Shown piece by piece: positions 45,894 to 54,513 of a DNA stretch of 64,000 nt; the first letter of the stretch is position 1, and each line of letters begins with the position of its first letter. The position numbers were made by a program, and so were the translations under genes. The stretch is from Rattus norvegicus (taxonomy: Eukaryota > Chordata > Mammalia > Rodentia > Muridae): assembly GCF_036323735.1 (NCBI RefSeq), contig NC_086020.1:127567210-127631209 (forward strand), given 5' to 3'. Under the pieces are notes generated by a model. That model saw only the letters and a list, made by a program, of their open reading frames with translations. It was not told the DNA's origin and ran no database searches.

Positions 45894-46162
45894 AGATGAA
45901 CTATTCCACATGAACCTTAACCCACGATGACAGGGAGCAAATATTTCCTGGAGCCAGAAATGGTTCTTAGTCCCTGCTGAGTTATGAAACCCTTGAATAA
46001 ATGCCCATAATCAGTGGGTAGAAGGGAAACTACCTGGATGGGTGGGAGGCCAAATTCCTTTTAGTAATAGCTAGTTGGCCCATGAACCCACACAGAAGAA
46101 GCACAATGTGTCCCAGAAACTATAAAAGTCAGAGGCAAACAACAGCTTCAGACAAAATTGGA
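45894..46162. other. Unassigned DNA
   Basis: Short host stretch left of the composite L1; nothing recognised. Confidence 0.5.
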
Positions 46163-46173
46163 AAAGGCATCTT

Positions 46174-46254
46174 TGTTTTTTAGTCATTTTTTTAATAAAA
46201 TCTTATACAGATGTAATATGCCACATTCACCCATATCATTCCCTCTCTGCATTT
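46174..46254 (-). mobile_element. Candidate 3' transduction or older L1 tail
   Basis: About 80 bases lie between the L1 3' UTR tail at 46255 and the 11-base sequence aaaggcatctt (46163-46173), which recurs at 53761-53771 beyond the other end of the L1. If that match is the target-site duplication, this piece was carried along downstream of the L1 poly(A) signal and ends in its own A-rich stretch on the minus strand. It could instead be the tail of an older L1. Confidence 0.4.
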
Positions 46255-46984
46255 TTATTAGATATTTTTTATTTACATTTCAAATTTTATTCCCTTTCCC
46301 GGTTTCCCATTCATAAGCTCCCAATCTCATCCCCTGAACCTTCTTCTGTAAGGGTGTTCCCTCTCCCCAACCACCCCCGTTCCCATCTCCCTGCCCTCAC
46401 ATTCCCCTACACCTCAGGGTCATGCATTGGTAGGACCAAGGGCTTCTGCTCACATTGGTGCCCAACAGGCCATCCCTTGCTAGATATGCAGCTGGAGCCA
46501 TGCGTCTGTCCATATACAGTCTTCGGGGGGAGTGGTTTAGTCCCTGGAAGCTCTGGTTGGTTGGTATTGTTGTTCTTATGGGGTTACAAGCTCCTTCAGC
46601 TCCTTCAATCCTTTCTCTAATTCCAACCCGGAGCCCTCTCTCAGTTCAATGGTTTGATGCTAGCATTTGCCTCCGTATTTGTTACACTCTGGCTGAGCCT
46701 CTCAGGAGACAGCTATATCAGGCATACATTTCTTGGTTTCATCAATATTGTGTAGTTTTGGGGGCTGTATGTATATATGGGTTGGATCCCCAGGTGGGGC
46801 AGTCTCTGAATGGTCATTCCTTCAGCCTCTGCTCCAAACTTTGTCTCCATAGCTCCTCCTATGAATATTTTTGTTCCCCAATTTAAGAAGAACTGAAGCA
46901 TCCATACTTTGCTCTTCCTTCTTGAGCTTCATGTGGTCTATGGATTGTATCTTGGGTAATTCGAGCTTTGGTGCAAATATCCTC
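46255..46984 (-). mobile_element. Composite L1: 3' UTR, older subtype
   Basis: Complete L1 3' UTR on the minus strand, with antisense 'ttacatttcaaattttattc', the C-rich 'ctccccaaccacccccgttc' tract, and 'ctccaaactttgtctccata' as in L1-D. It lacks the young features of L1-E ('TCGAG' terminus, 'aagaaggagtgaag'). It is visibly more diverged than the ORF1/ORF2 part upstream. Confidence 0.88.
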
Positions 46985-47568
46985 CTTTCAATGAGCGTAT
47001 ACTATGTGTGTTCTTTTGTAATTGGGATACCACACTCAGGATGATATTTTCTAGTTGATCCATTTGCCTATGATTTTCATAAAGTCATGGTTTTTAATAT
47101 CTGAGTAGTTAATCCATTGTGTACATGTTCCACATTTTCTGTATCCATTTATCTGTTGAGGGCATCTGGGCCATTTCCAGCTTCTGACTAGTATAAATAA
47201 TGCTGCTATGAACATAGTGGAACATGTGTCTTTGTTGTATGTTGGAGCATAATTTGGGTATATGCCCAGGTGATGTATAGCTGGTTCCTCAGGTAGTGCA
47301 ATGTCCAGTTTTCTGAGGAACCTTCAGACTGATTTCCAGAGTGGTTGTAACAGTTTGTAATCCTTCCAACAATGGAGGACTGTTCCACTTTCTCCACATC
47401 CTCGCCAGCATCTGCTGTCACATGAGTTTTTGATCTTAGCCAATCGCCCTGGTGTGAGGTGAAATCTCAGGGTTGTTTTGATTTGCATTTCCCTTATGAC
47501 TAAAGATGTTGAACATTTCTTTAGGTGTTTCTCAGCCATTCGGCATTCCTCAGCTGTGAATTCTTTGT
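46985..47568 (-). pseudogene. Composite L1: ORF2 C-terminal region, out of frame
   Basis: The last roughly 200 codons of ORF2, cut off from the main frame by a 1-base loss in an A-run at 47584-47588. In the shifted frame (47539-47324) the Cys-rich segment is still readable (SRCWRGCGESGTVLHC) up to PLWKSV, where a Trp codon has become TGA at 47324. Further stops follow. This part diverges more than the upstream ORF2 and probably belongs to an older L1 copy. Confidence 0.85.
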
Positions 47569-50500
47569 TTAGCTCTGAACCCCATTTTTAATAGGGTTAT
47601 TTGTTTCCCTGCGGTCTAACTTCTTGAGTTCTTTGTATATTTTGGATATAAGGCCTCTATCTGTTGTAGGATTGGTGAAGATATTTTCCCAATCTGTTGG
47701 TTGCCGTTTTGTCCTAACCACAGTGTCCTTTGCCTTAGAGAAGCTTTGCAGTTTTATGAGATCCCATTTGTCGATTCTTGATCTTAGAGCATAAGCCATT
47801 GGTGTTTTGTTCAGGAAATTTTTTCCAGTGCCCATGTGTTCCAGATGCTTCCCTAGTTTTTCTTCTATTAGTTTGAGTGTGTCTGGTTTGATGTGGAGGT
47901 CCTTGATCCACTTGGACTTAAGCTTTGTACAGGGTGATAAGCATGGATCGATCTGCATTCTTCTACATGTTGCCCTCCAGTTGAACCAGCACCATTTGCT
48001 GAAAATGCTATCTTTTTTCCATTGGATGGTTTTGGCTCCTTTGTCAAAAATCAAGTGACCATAGGTGTGTGGGTTCACTTCTGGGTCTTCAATTCTATTC
48101 CATTGGTCTATCTGTCTGTCTCTGTACCAATACCATGCAGTTTTTATCACTATTGCTCTGTAATACTGCTTGAGTTCAGGGATAGTGATTCCCCCTGAAG
48201 TCCTTTTATTGTTGAGGATAGCTTTAGCTATCCTGGGTTTTTTGTTATTCCAGATGAATTTGCAAATTGTTCTGTCTAACTCTTTGAAGAATTGGATTGG
48301 TATTTTGATGGGGATTGCACTGAATCTGTAGATTGCTTTTGGTAAAATGGCCATTTTTACTATATTAATCCTGCCATTCCATGAGCATGGGAGATCTTTC
48401 CATCTTCTGAGGTCTTCTTCAATTTCTTTCCTCAGTGTCTTGAAGTTCTTATTGTACAGATCTTTTACTTGCTTGGTTAAAGTCACACCGAGGTACTTTA
48501 TATTATTTGGGTCTATTATGAAGGGTGTCGTTTCCCTAATTTCTTTCTCGGCTGGTTTCTCTTTTGTATAGAGGAAGGCAACTGATTTATTTGAGTTAAT
48601 TTTATACCCAGCCACTTTGCTGAAGTTGTTTATCAGCTTTAGTAGTTCTCTGGTGGAACTTTTGGGATCACTTAAATATACTATCATGTCATCTGCAAAT
48701 AGTGATATTTTGACCTCTTCTTTTCCGATCTGTTTCCCTTTGATCTCCTTTTGTTGTCTGATTGCTCTGGCTAGAACTTCAAGAACTATATTGAATAAGT
48801 AGGGAGAGAGTGGGCAGCCTTGTCTAGTCCCTGATATTAGTGGGATTGCTTCAAGTTTCTCTCCATTTAGTTTAATGTTAGCAACTGGTTTGCTGTATAT
48901 GGCTTTTACTATGTTTAGGTATGGGCCTTGAATTCCTATTCTTTCCAGGACTTTTATCATGAAGGGGTGTTGAATTTTGTCAAATGCTTTCTCAGCATCT
49001 AATGAAATGATCATGTGGTTCTGTTCTTTCAGTTTGTTTATATAATGGATCACGTTGATGGTTTTCCGTATATTAAACCATCCCTGCATGCCTGGGATGA
49101 AGCCTACTTGATCATGGTGGATGATTGTTTTGATGTGCTCTTGAATTTGGTTTGCCAGAATTTTATAGAGTATTTTTGTGTCGATATTCATAAGGGAAAT
49201 TGGTCTGAAGTTCTCTTTCTTTGTTGTGTCTTTGTGTGGTTTAGGTATAAGAGTAATTGTGGCTTCATAGAAGGAATTCGGTAGGGCTCCATCTGTTTCA
49301 ATTTTGTGGAATAGCTTGGATAATATTGGTATGAGGTCTTCTATGAAGGTTTGATAGAATTCTGCACTAAACCCGTCTGGACCTGGGCTCTTTTTGGTTG
49401 GGAGACCTTTAATGACTGCTTCTATTTCCTTAGGAGTTATGGGGTTGTTTAACTGGTTTATCTGTTCCTGATTTAACTTCGATACCTGGTATCTGTCTAG
49501 GAAATTGTCCATTTCCTGAAGATTTTCAAATTTTGTTGAATATAGGTTTTTATAGTAAGATCTGATAATTTTTTGAATTTCCTCTGAATCTGTAGTTATG
49601 TCTCCCTTTTCATTTCTGATTTTGTTAATTTGGACGCACTCTCTGTGTCCTCTCGTTAGTCTGGCTAAGGGTTTATCTATCTTGTTGATTTTCTCAAAGA
49701 ACCAACTTTTGGTTCTGTTAATTCTTTCTATGGTCCTTTTTGTTTCTACTTGTTTGATTTCAGCTCTGAGTTTGATTATTTCCTGCCTTCTACTCCTCCT
49801 GGGTGTATTTGCTTCTTTTTGTTCTAGACCTTTTAGGTGTGCTGTCAAGCTGCTGACATATGCTCTTTCCTGTTTCTTTCTGCAGGCACTCAGCGCTATG
49901 AGTTTTCCTCTTAGCACAGCTTTCATTGTGTCCCATAAGTTTGAGTATGTTGTATCTTCATTTTCATTAAATTCTAAAAAGTTTTTAATTTCTTTCTTTA
50001 TTTCTTCCTTGACCAGGTTATCATTGAGTAGAGCATTGTTCAATTTCCACGTATATGTGGGCATTCTTCCCTTATTGTTATTGAAGACCAATTTTAGGCC
50101 GTGGTGGTCCGATAGCACGCATGGGATTATTTCTATCTTTCTGTACCTGTTGAGGCCCGTTTTTTGACCAATTATATGGTCAATTTTGGAGAAAGTACCA
50201 TGAGGAGCTGAGAAGAAGGTATATCCTTTTGCTTTAGGATAGAATGTTCTATAAATATCCGTTAAGTCCATTTGGCTCATGACTTCTCTTAGTCTGTCGA
50301 CATCACTGTTTAATTTCTGTTTCCATGATCTGTCCATTGATGAGAGTGGGGTGTTGAAATCTCCCACTATTATTGTGTGAGGTGCAATGTGTGTTTTGAG
50401 CTTTAGTAAGGTTTCTTTTACGTATGTAGGTGCCCTTGTATTTGGTGCATATATATTTAGGATTGAGAGTTCATCTTGGTGGATTTTTCCTTTGATGAAT

Positions 50501-50799
50501 ATGAAGTGTCCTTCCTTATCTTTTTTGATGACTTTTAGTTGGAAATTGATTTTATTTGATATTAGAATGGCTACTCCAGCTTGCTTCTTCTGACCATTTG
50601 CTTGGAAAGTTGTTTTCCAGCCTTTCACTCTGAGGTAGTGTCTGTCTTTGTCTCTGAGGTGTGTTTCCTGTAGGCAGCAGAATGCAGGGTCCTCGTTGTG
50701 TATCCAGTTTGTTAATCTATGTCTTTTTATTGGGGAGTTGAGGCCATTGATATTGAGAGATATTAAGGAATAGTTATTATTTTTTCCCTTTATATTCAT
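47569..50799 (-). CDS. L1 ORF2: endonuclease/reverse transcriptase, C-terminally truncated
   Basis: ORF2p nicks genomic DNA at T/A-rich sites and reverse-transcribes L1 or SINE RNA at the nick. This frame is open for 1076 codons; intact family members have about 1275. Endonuclease residues are all present: N16, E45, D147/N149 in VGDFN, D207 in KIDH, and the SDHH motif at 230-233. Reverse transcriptase landmarks include SPGPDGFSAEFYQ, LDAEKAFDK, RQGCPLSPYLF and the catalytic FADD at 701-704 (48688-48699). The frame ends with NPIKNGVQS because an A-run is one base short, removing the Cys-rich C-terminus needed for efficient retrotransposition. It starts 59 bases after the ORF1 stop, the usual L1 arrangement. 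Probably an immobile but recently active copy. Confidence 0.93.
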   Translation of the reverse strand: MNIKGKNNNYSLISLNINGLNSPIKRHRLTNWIHNEDPAFCCLQETHLRDKDRHYLRVKGWKTTFQANGQKKQAGVAILISNKINFQLKVIKKDKEGHFIFIKGKIHQDELSILNIYAPNTRAPTYVKETLLKLKTHIAPHTIIVGDFNTPLSSMDRSWKQKLNSDVDRLREVMSQMDLTDIYRTFYPKAKGYTFFSAPHGTFSKIDHIIGQKTGLNRYRKIEIIPCVLSDHHGLKLVFNNNKGRMPTYTWKLNNALLNDNLVKEEIKKEIKNFLEFNENEDTTYSNLWDTMKAVLRGKLIALSACRKKQERAYVSSLTAHLKGLEQKEANTPRRSRRQEIIKLRAEIKQVETKRTIERINRTKSWFFEKINKIDKPLARLTRGHRECVQINKIRNEKGDITTDSEEIQKIIRSYYKNLYSTKFENLQEMDNFLDRYQVSKLNQEQINQLNNPITPKEIEAVIKGLPTKKSPGPDGFSAEFYQTFIEDLIPILSKLFHKIETDGALPNSFYEATITLIPKPHKDTTKKENFRPISLMNIDTKILYKILANQIQEHIKTIIHHDQVGFIPGMQGWFNIRKTINVIHYINKLKEQNHMIISLDAEKAFDKIQHPFMIKVLERIGIQGPYLNIVKAIYSKPVANIKLNGEKLEAIPLISGTRQGCPLSPYLFNIVLEVLARAIRQQKEIKGKQIGKEEVKISLFADDMIVYLSDPKSSTRELLKLINNFSKVAGYKINSNKSVAFLYTKEKPAEKEIRETTPFIIDPNNIKYLGVTLTKQVKDLYNKNFKTLRKEIEEDLRRWKDLPCSWNGRINIVKMAILPKAIYRFSAIPIKIPIQFFKELDRTICKFIWNNKKPRIAKAILNNKRTSGGITIPELKQYYRAIVIKTAWYWYRDRQIDQWNRIEDPEVNPHTYGHLIFDKGAKTIQWKKDSIFSKWCWFNWRATCRRMQIDPCLSPCTKLKSKWIKDLHIKPDTLKLIEEKLGKHLEHMGTGKNFLNKTPMAYALRSRIDKWDLIKLQSFSKAKDTVVRTKRQPTDWENIFTNPTTDRGLISKIYKELKKLDRRETNNPIKNGVQS

Positions 50800-50858
50800 A
50801 TTTGGATGTGAGGTTATGTTTGTGTGCTTTCATTCTCTTTGTTTTGTTGCCAAGACGA

Positions 50859-51932
50859 TTAGTTTCTTGCTTCTTCTAGGGTATAGCTTGCCTCCTTATG
50901 TTGGGCTTTACCATTTATTATCCTTTGTAGTGCTGGATTTGTAGAAAGATATTGTGTAAATTTGGTTTTGTCATGGAATATCTTGGTTTCTCCATCAATG
51001 TTAATTGAGAGTTTTGCTGGATACAGTAACCTGGGCTGGCATTTGTGTTCTCTTAGGGTCTGTATGACATCAGTCCAGGATCTTCTGGCCTTCATAGTTT
51101 CTGGCGAGAAGTCTGGTGTGATTCTGATAGGTCTCCCTTTATATGTTACTTGACCTTTTTCCTTTACTGCTTTTAATATTCTTTCTTTATTTTGTGCGTT
51201 TGGTGTTTTGACAATTATGTGACGGGAGGTGTTTCTTTTCTGGTCCAATCTATTTGGAGTTCTGTAGGTTTCTTTTATGTCTATGGGTATCTCCTTTTTT
51301 TGGTTAGGGAAGTTTTCTTCTATGATTTTGTTGAAGATATTTACTGGTCCTTTGAGCTGGGAGTCTTCACTCTCTTCTATACCTATTATCCTTAGGTTTG
51401 ATCTTCTCATTGAGTCCTGGATTTCCTGTATGTTTTGGACCAGTAGCTTTTTCCGCTTTACATTATCTTTGACAGTTGAGTCAATGATTTCTATGGAATG
51501 TTCTGCTACTGAGATTCTCTCTTCCATCTCTTGTATTCTGTTGGTGAAGCTTGCATCTACAGCTCCTTGTCTCTTCTTTTGGTTTTCTATATCCAGGGTT
51601 GTTTCCATGTGTTCTTTCTTGATTGCTTCTATTTCCATTTTTAATTCCTTCAACTGTTTGATTGTGTTTTCCTGGAATTCTTTCAGGGATTTTTGCGATT
51701 CCTCTCTGTAGGCTTCTACTTGTTTATTAATGTTTTCCTGTGTTTCCCTAAGTGTGTTCATGTCTTTCTTGAAGTCCTCCAGCATCATGATCAAATATGA
51801 TTTTGAAACTAGGTCTTGCTTTTCTGGTGTGTTTGGATATTCCATGTTTGTTTTGGTGGGAGAATTGGGCTCCGATGATGCCAAGTAGTCTTGGTTTCTG
51901 TTGCTTGGGTTCCTGCGCTTGCCTCTCGCCAT
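50859..51932 (-). CDS. L1 ORF1: RNA-binding chaperone, intact
   Basis: ORF1p coats L1 RNA as a trimer with nucleic-acid chaperone activity. The frame is full length, 357 codons, from MARGKRRNPSNRNQD to a natural stop. Residues about 45-150 are a heptad-rich coiled coil (LEDFKKDMNTLRETQENI through EMEERISVAEH). The RRM follows at about 155-250 (NLRIIGIEESED), then the C-terminal domain with EKGQVTYKGRPIRITPDF, YPAKLSINIDGE and KIFHDKTKF. No stop or frameshift breaks it, in contrast to the L1-A copy. This is the only apparently complete protein-coding frame in the window. Expression would depend on the 5' UTR promoter at 51933-52655 and on its methylation. Confidence 0.95.
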   Translation of the reverse strand: MARGKRRNPSNRNQDYLASSEPNSPTKTNMEYPNTPEKQDLVSKSYLIMMLEDFKKDMNTLRETQENINKQVEAYREESQKSLKEFQENTIKQLKELKMEIEAIKKEHMETTLDIENQKKRQGAVDASFTNRIQEMEERISVAEHSIEIIDSTVKDNVKRKKLLVQNIQEIQDSMRRSNLRIIGIEESEDSQLKGPVNIFNKIIEENFPNQKKEIPIDIKETYRTPNRLDQKRNTSRHIIVKTPNAQNKERILKAVKEKGQVTYKGRPIRITPDFSPETMKARRSWTDVIQTLREHKCQPRLLYPAKLSINIDGETKIFHDKTKFTQYLSTNPALQRIINGKAQHKEASYTLEEARN

Positions 51933-52655
51933 CAGATTATCTCTAGTGTTACTTTGTTCTGCTATTTCTGACAGTGGCTAGACTCTCCTATAAGCCTGTA
52001 TGTCAGGATTGCTGTAGACCTGTTTTCCTCTCTTTCAGTCAGTTATGGGGACAGAGTGTTCTGCTTTCGGGCGTGTAGTTTTTCCTCTCTACAGGTCTTC
52101 AGCTGTTCCTGTGGGCCTGTGTCTTGAGTTCACCAGGCAGCTTTCTTGCAGCAGAAAAGTTGGTCTTACCTGTGGTCCCGAGGCTCAATTTCGCTCGTGG
52201 GGTGCTGCCCACGGGCTCTCTGCAGCGGCAGCAACCAGAAAGACCTGTACCGCCCCTTCTGGGAGCTTCAGTGCACCAGGGTTCCAGATGGCCTTTGGCT
52301 TTTTCCTCTGGCGTCTGAGATGTGTGTGCAGAGAGCAGTCTCTTCTGGTTTCCCAGGCTTGTCTGCCTCTCTGAAGGTTTAGCTCTCCCTCCCACGGGAT
52401 TTGGGTGCAGAGAACTGTTTATCCGGTCTGTTTCCTTCAGGTTCAGGCGGTGTCTCAGGCAGGGGTCCTGCCGCTCCTGGGCCCTCCCCCACGGGAGCCC
52501 AGAGGCCTTATACAGTTTCCTCTTGGGCCAGGGATGTGGGCAGGGGTGAGCAGTGTTGGTGGTCTCTTCCGCTCTGCAGCCTCAGGAGTGCCCACCTGAC
52601 CAGGCGGTTGGGTCTCTCTCTCACCGGGTCTGGGAGCAGAGAGCTGCTGCCCTAT
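51933..52655 (-). promoter_or_regulatory. 5' UTR/promoter of the composite L1
   Basis: GC- and CpG-rich leader (transcription would run leftward). Related segments at 52377-52423 ('cacgggatttgggtgcagag') and 52608-52653 ('caccgggtctgggagcagag') are about 231 bases apart, so it contains more than one monomer-like unit. The 5' edge falls at about 52655, where the older L1 resumes directly. CpGs are better preserved than in L1-A or L1-D, in keeping with youth. Confidence 0.85.
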
Positions 52656-53760
52656 TTGATGATTCTTGATCCTAGGGCATAAGAGATTGGTGTTCTGCTC
52701 AGGAAATTTTCCCCAGTGCCCATGTGTTGGAAGCTCTTCCCCACTTTTTCTTCTACTATTTTGAGTGTATTTGATTTTATGTGAGGGTCCTTGATCCACT
52801 CGGTCTTAAGCTTTTTACAGGGCTACAGGAATGGATCGATTTACATTCTTCTACATGCTGACCTCCAGTTGAACCAGCACCATTTGTTGAAAATGCTACC
52901 TTTTTCCCCCTGGATAGTTTTAGCTCCTTTGTCAAAGATCATGTGACAAAGTGTGTGGGTTTATATCTGGGTTTTCAATTCTATTCCACTGATTTACCTG
53001 CCTGTCTCATTACCAATACCACACAATTTTTTTTAATTTATTTAATACTTAATAATAATTCTTTGGTTTCCGGGCAAACATCCCCCTCCCTCCTCCCCTT
53101 CCTTATACCACACAATTTTTATCACCATTGCTCTGTAATACCGCTTGAGGTCAGGGATGGTTATTCCACCAGAAGTTCTTTTATTGTTGAGGATAGTTTT
53201 TGCTATCCTGGATTTTTTGTTATTCCAAATGGATTTGAAATTCTGTGAAGAATTGAGTTGGAATTTTGATGGGAATTACATTGATTCCGTAGATAGCTTT
53301 AGACAAGGTGGCCATTTTTACAATATTAATCCTGCCAATTCATGAGCATGGGAGATCTCTCGTCTTCTGAGATCTTCATTTTCTTTCTTCAGAGACTTGA
53401 AGTTCTTGTCATGTATTTCTTTCACTTGCGTGGTTAGAGTCACAGCAAGGTAATTTATATTATTTGTGGTTATTGTGAAGGGTGTCATTTCCATGTTTAT
53501 CCTTTGAGTAGAGGAAGGCTAGTGATTTGTTTGAGTTAATTTTATACTCAGCCACTTTGCTGAAGTTGTTTTCAGGCTTAGTAGTTCTCTGGTGAAACTT
53601 TTGGGGCCACTTAAGTATACTATCATATCATCTTCAAATAGGGATATTTTGACTTCTTCCTTCCTAATTTATATCCTGACCTCCTTTTTTGGACTTTGAG
53701 TACTCTATTGAAAAAGTAGGGAGAGATTGGGGAAACCTTGTCTAGTTTTGAAGTCCTGGC
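52656..53760 (-). pseudogene. Older L1 ORF2 segment interrupted by the composite L1
   Basis: An older, 5'-truncated L1 on the minus strand, running from just before the reverse transcriptase active site (53760 side) to the 'RSRI' region at 52656. There it stops at the 5' end of the younger L1. The equivalent codons of the younger ORF2 are at about 47768. Stops and indels are frequent, and the sequence is split by a tiny nested L1 at 53032-53104. Its lost 3' part is most simply the older-looking 46255-47580 segment on the far side of the younger element. Confidence 0.88.
53032..53104 (-). mobile_element. Ultra-short L1 3'-end insertion
   Basis: Only 73 bases long: a T-rich tail plus antisense 'ggtttccgggcaaacatccc' and 'cctccctcctccccttcc', inserted into the older ORF2. 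The perfect 16-base duplication ataccacacaattttt is at 53016-53031 and 53105-53120. Confidence 0.95.
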
Positions 53761-53771
53761 AAAGGCATCTT

Positions 53772-54253
53772 GCTAAACAGGAGCTGAAGGGGCCATGTTA
53801 AGTATGATAGACACATTCCGGTCTGAGTCATCTATAGACACATAGAAGAATAAAAATAACCTGTTTCCAAAGCATCAATGGTACTGAAAACCCTAATTTC
53901 TAAACTGGTAGGGTATTAAATTTAAAAACAAAAAAGGAAGAGATTACATATAAAACATCATAGATAAAAATAGATTAAAATTGGTGATTTAAAGTCCTTA
54001 CAGAAAGAAACAGAGTAAAAGAAATATTTTCTATGCTAGAAATAGAAAGAGACACAGTGTCACAGGGCATTTGTATTATGTATATTATGTATAGTTTTGT
54101 TGTACTTATCTGTATAAAATTATTATTGCTTTCAGTAATGATCACAACATTCTATGTTCTTTTTAAGAGAGATCAAATAAGGCACACTTGTAGAAAGAAA
54201 ATAATGAGAAATTAGGTGCTATTTTAGAGGCTGTAGAACAGAGAAAAATGGTT
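53772..54253. other. Unassigned AT-rich DNA
   Basis: Nothing recognised. Confidence 0.5.
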
Positions 54254-54440
54254 TTTTAAAAAATAAATTATTGGTTATTTTGTTTATTTACATTTCAAAT
54301 ATTATGCTCCTTCACAGTCCTCTCCAACTCCCCCAACCCGACCCCTTTCCCCCTCCCCCCACAATGGTGCTCCCCAACCTACCTACCCACTCCTGCTCCA
54401 CTGCCCTAGCATTCCCCTACACTGGGGCAGCAAGCCTTTA
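54254..54440 (-). mobile_element. 5'-truncated L1 3' end, antisense
   Basis: 'tgtttatttacatttcaaat' at the left edge, then the C-rich 'cccgacccctttccccctcc' tract and 'agcattcccctacactgggg'. Confidence 0.92.
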
Positions 54441-54450
54441 AATCAGAGTT

Positions 54451-54513
54451 AAAAACAACAACAATAAGAACAATAACAACAACAACGAACAACAGATTTT
54501 AACAACAACAAAA
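54451..54513 (+). repeat. Imperfect (AAC)n microsatellite
   Basis: AAC units with AAT and GAAC interruptions close to the L1 fragment. Confidence 0.9.
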
